From Triops longicaudatus (Eukaryota > Arthropoda > Branchiopoda > Notostraca > Triopsidae), in the NCBI GenBank assembly GCA_022885665.1, contig JAGQDJ010000260.1, positions 1,488,001-1,552,000 of the forward strand: DNA of 64,000 nt, read 5' to 3'. The first letter of the stretch is position 1, and each line of letters begins with the position of its first letter. Both the position numbers and the translations under genes were made by a program. The notes under the pieces were generated by a model. That model saw nothing but the letters and a program-made list of their open reading frames with translations. It had not been told where the DNA came from and did not search any database. Below, piece by piece: positions 39,393 to 49,944 of this stretch.

Positions 39393-40193
39393 ACTACGGT
39401 TCTCCCCGTTTCCTAACTGAGAGAAAAGAAAAACAGAAGGCAAAATTCTTTCTGCAGCTGGAAAAAAGTCATTAAAACAAGAACCTGTGCTGATAAATTA
39501 CCCTAATAATAGGGAAGAAACTTAATTTCAATAGCCTCAATCGCCTCAATTAGGTAGGTCCCCGTGTTTTTTATTTTATTTTTCTTCCCTCGTGGGTCTC
39601 TTCTATCCCCCGAAAATGCAACGAGTTGAAATTGCACCTGCTATAATTGTACAACATTACAAGCTCGATTGGGGTTTAACAAAAGGTGGACACATTTTGA
39701 CTGCGGGGCTTTTAACCGTTTGCCGAGTGAAAACAAAGTCTTTTGAAAGGTTTTTGAAGGTGGCACCCCGAATCTGAATCGCAGATATTATGAATGGATT
39801 TTTGGGCTGCAACTTCCTATATCGAAATTAACGATTTCCTATTTCCTTTTGTGAATCGCATCGATGTTTCATATGCAACCGGACATACACGGACTATATC
39901 ACGCAGCCAATAGTGCTGGCCGCAATAATGAATATAGTGCGGGCCGGATTTTTGGAAAACCCCTTTAGGTCAGCAAGGGGGAAAAAGGAACGTTTTCCGC
40001 CACCGACTTCGAAAAGATGCGGTAATATTCAAGTGGTCCTTTTTTGCAGGTGGATCTGTGTGAGCGATGGGGCGGTTTCCCCTCTTGTTACTCTCATTAT
40101 AGCCTGTCCTGTCTGGATTGGTAAAAACCGTTGTAAGCCAGGATGTTCACTAGCAACACCTCCCTTCCGGCCGGCTCGGGAAATAACGTAGAA

Positions 40194-40214
40194 CATATAT
40201 ACACACACACATAC
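40194..40214. repeat. (AT)n(AC)n microsatellite
   Basis: A short 'atatat' stretch runs into six AC units. A simple repeat. Confidence 0.8.
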
Positions 40215-41493
40215 AGCGTGGATACGTGGCCTACCCGTCCCCCGTCTATATGGAGCTGGCTCCCTCGAACATTCACACACGCCGACACACCACACACATG
40301 CATACGAGTTGCCAACTTCCCGTCATACAACGTCAGTAGCTTCTGGTAGCAGAACTAGCAATCAAAAGAGACAGGTTGTGAGGTTACGTAATTTGAATAG
40401 CCCACAATTTGACCCCTATCTGTCTAACAAGTCAAACAAATCTCAGCCACTCGTTTCCTCTTCCACAGATTTTTTTCCAACAAAAAAACAACCGACATGA
40501 TGGGCAGCTTTACCTGTTCGTATCACTTTTCTATAAAGAGGGTCGGTTTTAATGGTCAGGATTTTACAAGTCAACTCTATGTAATCCCTCCTTCGTGCAT
40601 GAAATTTTTTAATTTCGCCTTCCTAGTTATCTACCTGCCCAGTAATTTCCTCTTGCAAAAGCCGTCATTTTACGAAATTAAATTACAGGTTAGCTAATAC
40701 GAGGTCAAAAATTCCCTATGCTGGGTTTCATAAAATTTGGGGGTAGAATTACTTTATGGAGTCTACGTCACATGACAGTTAACATATATCCAAATGTACT
40801 TTGACTGCCCTTTACTATGAGTTTTCTACTTCTTTTGTTTCACGCTGTTTTTTCTAGATTTTCTCCCCGTCGTTTTGTTGTTTGTAGTTTTCCCCGAGTT
40901 TGCTACAAGCGGATTAAACGTAGTAGCAAGACAATGAATATGTCACCTTGCTACGGTGTTCTTAAATCTCGAGTAGACTTCATCCCAAACTATTTATACT
41001 AAAATATTTTTTTAACACATTTTTTGTTACTAAATATGTTTTCCCCAAAAAAACTAAACCAAATGGCTAATAGTAACGTACAGCTTGTAGGTGACATACA
41101 AAACGCTTTGTGAATGAGCCAAATTTAAAATAGACCACCAGCAGCAGCACCGATGAACCATAACCATATGAAATATCGTCACGCTTGAAAATGTGAAATA
41201 TGGATCGTTCGAACTGGGCGGGTAACGGAAAAGCACGCTTATGTATATTTAGACTGAGCGGAAAGGAGGGTGTATGTCAGAAAGCGAATCCAGCAATTAA
41301 ATATATAAAAATCCATATCTTACCAAAATTAAGCCAACAGGTAACGATATGTTGATAAGTGTGGCAGTTCAAGATTACAAGTATAAAATTCAATCGCCAT
41401 GGCTACAAAATAACTCGTCCTGTGTTACCACGGACAGACGCTAGTTTTGTCAATATTTCAATACGCAATAAATCGGCAAGTGGTCAACTCACT

Positions 41494-41519
41494 AGTGTCA
41501 TATAGTGTCATATAGTGTA
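41494..41519. repeat. 10-bp tandem repeat (tatagtgtca), about 2.6 copies
   Basis: Nearly perfect head-to-tail copies of a 10-bp unit, ending in a one-base variant (tatagtgtaa). The unit is AT-rich. No known binding site was recognised. Confidence 0.8.
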
Positions 41520-42069
41520 ATATTGCTTGTCCGCTAAAGAGTAGAAGCCCATGTGCGTGTTTATTTTTTTAAAAAAAGCACCAAATTTTACACTATGTTG
41601 TTGAGGCCGACGAAGAACAAACAATGAAAAAAGTTTACAAACGGTAAACTTTTCCATGTTATTCGAGTTAAAAGTTATGCAGAACAGAAAAAAAGAGCCT
41701 AGAGGGAAAAGCTCCTTAAACGAAAAGAAGAAGGCCGTGAGGAAAACCTTAAATTGTAAGGCAGTTCTGAAACTTTGGAGTGGTCACCTGTCGTGTCCTG
41801 TTTGTCGTCATGCAGGATGCAAAAGGTTCTCCTCAAAGGCGGTGCACCTTGCGATCCGTTAAGCCAGGGCTAGGTAATTAACTGCCCGGTGCCAGCAGCC
41901 CTTAAGTCACGACTAAGAACATGACTTGGCAATGTTAAAACTATAAAACCGACCAAGAACGGAGTTTATAATTTATAGAGTATCTACAAGGATAAAAGAT
42001 AAACAGAAACACAATCATAACAACCTCAGAAAATATTCAAACCTAAAAATAAGCCCTGCACATTAGACC

Positions 42070-42483
42070 TCAAATTTCTTTTCTAATACGTTTATCGCAT
42101 AAAAAAAAAACATTCAACTCCTTTCCAGTTCCGCAAGCAAAAGTGCACGAAGGGCTCAAACGCCAATGTTCCATACTTTGTTTCAAGACTCTCGTCACCT
42201 TTCTCTCCTCGTTTTTCGCTTCCTTTTGCCTTTCTTGAGCAAAGCGCAAATCACGAATTTCCTTTTTAAGAATCAATAAAAAATGAATTTGACGTTGAAG
42301 TGAGCGCAAACGGCAACCTCTAATTAACGATGAAAGATTTTGCACACAAAGTGGGCGGGGTCCAAACTCGGAGGGAAAGCATAAGCACGGAGCATTTATA
42401 TCCTCGAAGGAAAATTGACGATTGGCGTTGTGTGGGGTCTTGTCTCGAAGAACGTCATAAAGGTCAATCACAATCTTTTGCAT
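42070..42483 (-). CDS. Hypothetical ORF, 137 aa, possible coiled coil
   Basis: An uninterrupted frame with a true ATG (42483-42481) and a TAA stop, beginning MQKIVIDLYDVLRDK. A charged, heptad-compatible segment lies at about residues 65-108 (includes LRSLQRQIHFLL and KKEIRDLRFAQERQKEAK). No family is recognised and no poly(A) signal or splice site supports it. By a rough estimate about one open run of this length is expected by chance in 64 kb of this composition, so it is listed only as a weak candidate. Confidence 0.2.
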   Translation of the reverse strand: MQKIVIDLYDVLRDKTPHNANRQFSFEDINAPCLCFPSEFGPRPLCVQNLSSLIRGCRLRSLQRQIHFLLILKKEIRDLRFAQERQKEAKNEERKVTRVLKQSMEHWRLSPSCTFACGTGKELNVFFLCDKRIRKEI

Positions 42484-43291
42484 AATTAATCAAGCCAAAC
42501 TTACACTGCGTATGATTATTATGATACTGGAACTTGTGCCTTCAAATCCTTCCCTTCTACCCCCTCTTTTCTTATTTTTCATACTTGCCTATTAACTCGG
42601 ATACATCTAATCCATATGGACAATGTGCAGAATAAAAAATAAATAAAAGTCAAGTACAGCCAGTCCACTCTTTAAAAAAGACTTAAATAAAAAAGCTTTC
42701 CAGTCACGAGAACTGTCAAACGGAAACTGTTATGCTTCTTTCTTCTTCCTTCGCTTGCGAATATACTTTTTAATCCTTAACCCAGTATAAAATTAATTAA
42801 TAAAAGTTTGCATCCGTAATCGAGTTCGGTATATGGGTATCCATGTCAACCTACACGGTATTCAAGTATGGCCAAAGATGTCCATCATCATCTCGTACTC
42901 CAATTAACCGAATGTTTGGAGTATGCAAATTAGCTTTGAAAATTATTCTGCTCCTCGCGAGGATTCCGAATCTATAAGAATTATTGCGCTAGCACTTCAA
43001 ATAAGCGAGAAAACTGAGCTTGAATATGAAATTATGCCCTGAGGGCGTCTCAGGAGCCCAAAATTTTGAAATCCCATAAGGAATAACATGGGAAAAAGTG
43101 CGATGCACGATGCCAGCATCATGCTTTCCAAGGCCTCGTTCACCCTTTCCTATCCCTTTTCCTGCTTCCCATGCTGTTTCCAATGGTACTCTTGGTAATT
43201 CCATTATATTGGAATATACCAGGTACCATAGGAAGCTGGCCAGGGCATAGTCAGGGTTTTTTCCTATGAAAAACCAAACATAAGACACGGG
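42484..43291. other. Gene-free stretch
   Basis: AT-rich sequence without a recognised gene. The part nearest 43290 may belong to the body of the tRNA-derived element that follows, but I could not delimit it. Confidence 0.35.
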
Positions 43292-43352
43292 GGATCGAAC
43301 TTACGACCTTGCGATCCCAAGGCGATGCCTTAGACCGCTCGGCCATAACACA
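43292..43352 (-). repeat. Degenerate tRNA-derived sequence (SINE head or tRNA pseudogene)
   Basis: On the minus strand there is a good polymerase III A box, TGGCCGAGCGGTCT (43345-43332). It is followed at tRNA-like spacing by a B box, GTTCGATCC (43300-43292). The D-arm sequence GGCCGAGCGGTCTAAGGC is typical of Leu/Ser-type tRNAs. The acceptor stem does not pair (TGTGTTA against the 3' side), and the T stem is broken (GTAAG against CCCCG), so this is not a working tRNA. A tRNA-derived SINE 5' region or a decayed tRNA copy fits best. No second full copy was noticed in the window. Confidence 0.65.
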
Positions 43353-45377
43353 CATACGTGAGATGCTTGTTTGAAATAAAAATAATACTAGTGATATATT
43401 ACGTAAATAACTTGTTACAGGTGACAACTGGTACTGTTCTTTGATTATTTATAGACTTGTTTCTGATAAGAAGTTTGTTCTAAATGAAATACTATACCTT
43501 ATGGTCTTTCTTACAGGTTTTATTTCATTTTATACAATTACAGGAAAGTAAACCATTATTATTTATTTTGATGACGTGTACAATTAAAATGTGCCCAAAG
43601 TCGGTTCGTCGAGCTATTGACAAAGCTTCAGTGCTATAGTTTTACGCTGTTTATTCCGCATTACTTTACGACGCCGCTGAGCAATTTGCCTGCCACATTC
43701 ACTATGTTTTCTTGCAGTCGGATTTCGTTTTTTATAAGTTTTTGTGCTGTTCTTAGAGACTTTAGCCAAGTCCATTGCAATGCACAAGTCATTGTTTCTG
43801 ACCCAAAAGGTTTCCCTCCTCTCACCCGATGTATGTCTGACGCAATCAAAATCTATATGTAAGGGCAACAAGTAAATTTTTCAATAACATAGTGTATTGA
43901 ACACACACGGGCCCTCGCCGAAAAAAAATCCTGGCTGCGCCCCTGCCTTCGTATTCTCCTTTTACCCGTTTAGGGCCAAGCTTCCTTCACCAACGTCGTG
44001 GGGGCCACTCCAAAAACGTACTCCGAACTCGGTTGGTCTGGACTTTTCGCAGACAAGCTACAATTTTCCTATGGACGAGCGTCAGATTTATCGCTTTTCA
44101 CCATACCCACCGTAGATACGTACAAGGAAACAAAAAACGACCATAACGAGCGAGCGAAGAGAAAAGGGGCTACACTGATTGCCCTTTTAGATTAACTTAA
44201 AATTAATAAAGTATCTTTTTAAAAACTGAACTGCATTTCAAGCTACTGGTCTTGTAGTGACGAGCAACGCATTCTGTTCTTTGTCTACGCCTTGAACCGA
44301 AGAAACGAAACGAAACAAAACCAAGCTAGTGAAAGTAAATGACTCAAAGTTGTCAAACAAGTGTCTAAAAACGAGTCATAATTTCGTGCAAGTTTTATTC
44401 ACCTAGTGGTCTATTATTTGCAATTTTGGTTCCGCGTCTTCTTCTTGCGGTAATGATTACTTAGACCCAACCAATGTTCATAAAGAGCCAAGTCTGTGAA
44501 GTCACTCTAAGAGAGCCACACGGTGAAACTCCACCCCTACCCCCCCGGTACTCTCAGAATCCGGTATAATTAATCACGACATCCCCTCTATGTGTTATGG
44601 TGCTCATTCAATCATTTTCCATCCGAAAGAGCTGTGCGCACCCACACTCTGCTTTATACGCATTTTTCCTTCGAGTACTCGCGTGTCTCAAAATGGTTAA
44701 AGATACCTATTACCGTTAGAAAAAAACTACACACTCATTCAGAAGGAAAAAAACGTACTCGAGACAGCACAGAGCAGTTCCATAGCCTTCCCTCATGAGT
44801 CATTTACATATTTCCCAGATTTCAATGTAGTTTCTTATCTTCATCGGCATCTCCCCTATCACTATGGACAGTCTTCGTTAATTAACATGGTAAAAACCAT
44901 TTTTATGCGAAAAAAATGTGACATAATTATTAGAAATGACTATTCAAATTTTCATAGCGATTTGATACCGTTTAGGATTATAGTTCATTAGCATATGTAA
45001 CAGGTGGACACTTACCTTGTGAATGTACCAACCTAATCAAAAGATATCAACACAGAATTTCATCACAAATAGGAGGGTGGAGGGGAATTTTCTAGATAAA
45101 CGATAGGATTGGAAATTATTGCGATTTTAATAACGAAGTCATTGACAAAATTAAACCAAATGGTTTAATTCAACAAAACTGTATGGAACACTTTGGTCTC
45201 TTGACATCCAAACATTTACACCCATACTTAAATCACAATACCCACGAAATTTTAAATTTAAGTTTTTGCACTCCCTACACCAATTTATTGCACGATCTAA
45301 AAGGGGGATTCCTCTTCGTAATATTTCCGAAGAAGGTTTCCTCACTACCTGAAAAGATTTTCTTTCACTGAAAAAGC
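43353..45377. other. Gene-free stretch 3' of MPDU1
   Basis: No gene recognised. It contains the short dispersed repeat copy at 43921-43947 and AT-rich DNA. Open frames on both strands around 43614-43871 mirror each other and show no family motif. Confidence 0.4.
43921..43947 (+). repeat. Short dispersed repeat, copy A
   Basis: The core 'aaaatcctggctgcgcccct' matches a second copy at 56129-56154, with 22 of 26 positions identical. The wider flanks of the two copies do not match. Two such copies in non-coding DNA suggest fragments of a mobile or dispersed repeat family, but no terminal repeats were identified. Confidence 0.45.
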
Positions 45378-45383
45378 TTTATT
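45378..45383 (-). terminator. Candidate poly(A) signal for MPDU1
   Basis: AATAAA on the minus strand 24 nt past the MPDU1 stop codon. Another AATAAA (45405-45400) almost abuts the stop. Either would give a very short 3' UTR. Confidence 0.5.
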
Positions 45384-45406
45384 GCAGTAACCAGACCTTT
45401 TTATTT

Positions 45407-45685
45407 CTAATTCGCTTTCTTTGAACGAGGCGAGTTTTTGGGCCGGTTGGCAGAATTACTTTTGCGGCTGCTGCCACTTTTATTGTTCCAGTAGCGCCAC
45501 ATTTGGAAGGCAATAATACCATTGGCGAAGGTAGCTACGATGTAAGTTGCAATAATGGTACTGTCGCCTGTTTCTTGGATCGAAGTAAAGATGCGTGCCA
45601 GGGAACCGGCGAATAGCATGAAAGTCGTCAGCGCCGACAACTGACCCGTACTCTGAGCGCGATAGTTCGAAACGGCTTGGACCAT
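45407..45685 (-). CDS. MPDU1: MPDU1 exon 5 (last exon)
   Basis: It begins in phase 0 with MVQAVSNYRAQSTGQLSA after acceptor tgttgtttag and ends with a TAG stop. It contains the family block GSLARIFTSIQETGD and the last transmembrane segment. The Ser/Asn/Lys-rich tail is longer than I recall in the human protein, with ER-compatible basic residues at the end (RSKKAN). Confidence 0.95.
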   Translation of the reverse strand: MVQAVSNYRAQSTGQLSALTTFMLFAGSLARIFTSIQETGDSTIIATYIVATFANGIIAFQMWRYWNNKSGSSRKSNSANRPKNSPRSKKAN

Positions 45686-48600
45686 CTAAACAACACAATT
45701 ATTATTTTTTCCTTTCTTTCAGAAACTCCGCCTTCTGAAAGACGCATTCTTCCAAAAGGACTATAATTATCAAAAACTTGGATAAAACTACATGCTTGAA
45801 ATATCTGAAATATCTGAAAAATCTTCCACAAATTAATTCTTTGGCAATAAAAAGCGCCCGAATGGTACACAGATGTAAACTGGCCTAGGTCATGCAAGGT
45901 TAATAGCGTCAAAACCGTCTATCCGGCGGCTCATCACTTTGAAGGAAAAGATTTCCCGAAATATATTGTTTCTACAACAGTGGTGGGCGCTTCACTTGTC
46001 GGTTTGTGTTTACATTAGCCACATCTTCCTAACTCAAATTTTCAACACAGGTTTTTCCTTTGACTCGACATCTTCAGAAGGTGCAGATACCGCCGTCTCA
46101 TTTGCATAGACCGGCCGCCAAGTTTTAAGGTATAGGGAGGGGAGGCTGGGACTTGAGCTCATCTTTTCCGCTCCTTCGATCGTTTCTCAAACCGAGTAAG
46201 CTACAAGACACTGTAGAAACCATATTTAACTAACACACTCCTTAATTTTTCAGCTGTAGAAGTAATTCACGAAAAAGTTGAGAACACTATATCTCTTCAC
46301 CCAGCCTTCGCCACGGTGCACGTTATGAAGTGCGTATTTCGTCTTAAAATTTCCACACCAAATAAATTGACGAAATACTCATGTATTTTCGCTATTTTCA
46401 CTAAGGTAAATGCGAATAAAAGAGGTGGTAAAAGGTCCCAGCAAGACAATGGAACGATGCATCCTTAACGGTGTGGAGTTTGTCTTTGATTTAAATTACT
46501 ATTTTTTAGTAGACTAGTTAAAAAACACCTACTGAGACGAAAATTAAGTTAATTGTGAGTTAAAAACAAATGCCCGTCTTTAAGTTTCCGTTAAAGTGAA
46601 TAATTACAGAAATGAAGAAATAAAAGAAACTTCGAGCTTTGGGCGAAATAAAAGTCTACGCTTGCAATCTTTTAACGACTACTAAACAAAAATATAAATG
46701 GTACAATTCCAGGGTTGCCTTTTGTTTTCAACTCCTCCCCTTATAACATGCTTCCTTGATTGCGTAAAGTGTTAACACAGAAAGGCGTTGCGTTTGTCCC
46801 GCTTCTTGCACCTTTTTTTCATTTGCTCATTTCTCTCACTGTCTACTGCGCAACAATGCTCGCTCGAAGAAAGAAAAAATACCTAGCAATTTGCTAGTAT
46901 CTCGATCTTTTCTTTACTACTCCAACTTCACACACGAAGGTGAACTGGGGTGAATGTTTTGTTAATGAAGCAAGACATCAAACCAGTGTTTCTCTCTATA
47001 ATTGCAGGGTCATTTCATTTGCCATGCAAATGTACTGCAAGACTAAGACTAGCCATAGCGCCATATTTAACGGTGCACTAAATAATTTGCCCATCCGTTT
47101 TTGCTTTGGACCTTCGCCTGATTATTGTTAACATATAGCATCACTCACCGCGAGAAAACCCAAAAGGAGAAAAAAAAAAAGTTTCGGACCTGCGCCAGCC
47201 CTATAATCATAGATCCTACAACAAGTACAGCATACAAACCTTCGGCGCTGAAAAACCCCCAAACTGCACCAGAGACTAAAAGGGCAGCCGTGAAGATTCT
47301 ACAAGCTCCGCTCGAAACATAAAAACCCATTTGGACTTTTTCTTCCTAGGCAAAATAGTCCAGAGAAAAAGGAAAGAGTCGGGGGAAAAAGTTCACCAGG
47401 CTAGCGGAATACAAATGTTATGCAAGGAATGTATTTGGTCATGGAGAGTTGGGAGTACAAAAGCTCTCTTATCTTAATGAGATCAAAGCCAGCTTCAGTA
47501 AAGCTGTAATTATGTGCGATGATGCCCCCCTCCGGGGAACGGAGTAAAAGGCTACCGTATGTTAAGCGTTTAGTTTAGTAAATAATAAGTGTGGGGGCGT
47601 GGCTGGGCGCTTTTCCACTAAACGTGAATGAAATGCATTCTACACTCGTAGAAAAACCGACAAACTTCCTAGCAATCGGTTAGGTTCAGCCTCCTTTCTG
47701 CCAGCCCAGCGTGAGAAAGTGGATTTGCATTGAAAAACGCCTTGAAAAACGCCTAATAGCAATCCCATTACCCAAAGCTCAAGCATTTTCCTGAACTCAT
47801 CAAGATCCCCAGAAGATGCGAGAACGACTAAGGCGGTTAATGTCTTTTGTTTTTAAAAAAGAAAAGTCTTCAACACTTGGCTGAAAAGGTAACGCAGCAA
47901 TTAATAAGTTGCAGAAGGCTTCCATTTGAAACCCTACAGAAAAAATGACTCGGTTCTTTAGCCACGATAATAAGATAACTACCAGTTTTCGACCTGGAAA
48001 GTTATAGCGGTTTACCGCAAAAGCGCGAGACGCCTGAAAGGGGGGAAAAACGTCCACAAACCTGGGGAAAAGGAGCCAAGGAGTTCAATTTCCCAATTTC
48101 TGGGGGAAACTGGCCAAATTTGCATAAAAAGTCCCGACATGTGTCGTTCTGGCGGCAAAACGCGGGTCAAACTAGGCCCCGAAAAGCCTACACCGGACCA
48201 CTTATCGAGAAGATGATTATCTAATTACGGGGAGCAGCTCATCATCCCAAGAATTCCACAAATTTCTGACCACCTCGGTGAAATACTGGACCGTTTTACA
48301 CTTAACTGACCAACAAGTCTTCCTTCTTTCTACCAATGTAATACCAGCTCTATTCAAGCCGATGAGTATGCTGAAGCCCATAAATGGCCTCTCGTTCCTA
48401 AAAATAGCTATAATTTTCCTGTAATTAAATAAAGATACTTTCTATCTGTTTACGAGGTTCGCGTATCTCGTCAGAAAGTTTTCTGTGCGCTCTTTAATAC
48501 TTTTATACCTTTCATCTCAAGACGATTATGCTGCACGGAAAGTATGTACATCTCAGAGCTTTCTTTTACTTTTCCCTATGCGAGATACGGCGCTTTATCG

Positions 48601-49905
48601 GTGCCGTTTCTTTGGTCTTTTCGATCCATTCTACCGCAATGCTCAAACAAACCCGATATGATAAGCCAGCCCAACCTATAACGCCGTCTCCTTTCTATCT
48701 CGATCAGGACCCTTCATCAATCAAGGCGGCCTGAGGCGGAACGGGGAACACCTTATTTAACTTTGGGGCGGGGCCGGGTTGAAATTTTCATCCCAGACCT
48801 ATGATAAAAGCTACAGTATCTATTACCTGAAACAGCCTTTTCCCCTGACCGTCATAAAACATCTTCCCCATATACTGTAAGCTAAAGTAAAGAGGCGTGT
48901 CATTTGAATCCTCACAAATCCAGCCTTCTTTTCCTTTCAGCATATGATTACCTGCCTTGAATCCTCAAAATACTTCTCAAACTTTCTTTCACGGTAAGGG
49001 TTCTGAAAACAATACGCGCCAAGAAGACTACTTATAACCATAGATGTCCTAATGTCTGAACAATCTAACTGACGAACAGGCAACTGTCACGTGACACTGC
49101 AATAATTTGGTGTTTCAAACCTTAGAACAGAAGACGACAGGGATATTGGCGGCTTGCAACGCCCACAGCAGTTCCGTGGGTGCTAGTGGACTTAGAAGAG
49201 CGGCTAAGCACGCCCCATAGGCACTGAAGAACGCGATGGCACTGGCAGTGTTCCCTTCGGCCTTTTTGCCACGCCCACCTTTGGCTGTTCTGTCTCCGTA
49301 GTACACAACTAAGGCTCCAATTAACGCGGTCTGGAAAGCTAAGAACGCACCGTCTCCCCAAGCACTGCAAAAGTATAAAGCACACATTAGTAAGTAAATG
49401 TATGCATGAACATGTTAACGCCAATCTCAAAAGAAAAAAAGTAAAAAAAAAAAATACCAGAAAAAACTACCTTCAACCATAGACTACGGAAAACCTTTAA
49501 AACAGTTTACAGTACAAGTCTCCCACCAGGCGCTTTTGGTGAGTTAGGACCGTAATCACGTCTAGGAGATCTCGTGAGTTTCTTCTAATATACTAACTGA
49601 CGCCGAAAGCTGGGTTTGACTTGACACATCTACATACACACACCAGCTGAGTGTAGTAGACACAAAAAGTCCTGTGCTTCCTCGCTGCTTGTGCCCTGAC
49701 TTGATGAGGTTATCAACCGTCATCAAGAAACCGCATACGGACATGGATCTGCAATAAGTGCGGGGAACCAGCCGAGTTCAAGAGAAGATCAAGAAAAAAT
49801 ATGAACGAAAGAGAAAATAGGCGCTGATTAACTTAGCGTGTGGTGCGCTGGAAGCCATAGTCGAGAGAACCCCGTTGCGAGATAGATTCAGGTAAGTTTC
49901 GGCAT

Positions 49906-49944
<39 letters not shown>

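Larger units (their letters stand above)
31333..42069. other. Gene-free stretch with simple repeats
   Basis: About 10.7 kb with no recognised gene. It holds several microsatellites listed separately, AT-rich DNA around 32310-32420 and 38190-38280, and GC-richer blocks near 36600-36790 and 39940-40330. Open frames are short. The one at 39009-39365 (+) has a hydrophobic stretch but begins with TTG, not ATG. Confidence 0.4.
45686..49120 (-). other. MPDU1 intron 4 (3435 bp)
   Basis: Bounded by AAG|GTTTGA and gtttag|ATG. It contains three tandem copies of a 9-bp unit at 45797-45823, a perfect 12-bp tandem duplication at 47730-47753, and a transmembrane-like open segment on the same strand as MPDU1 at 47145-47330 (separate entry). 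Nothing else was recognised. Confidence 0.8.
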
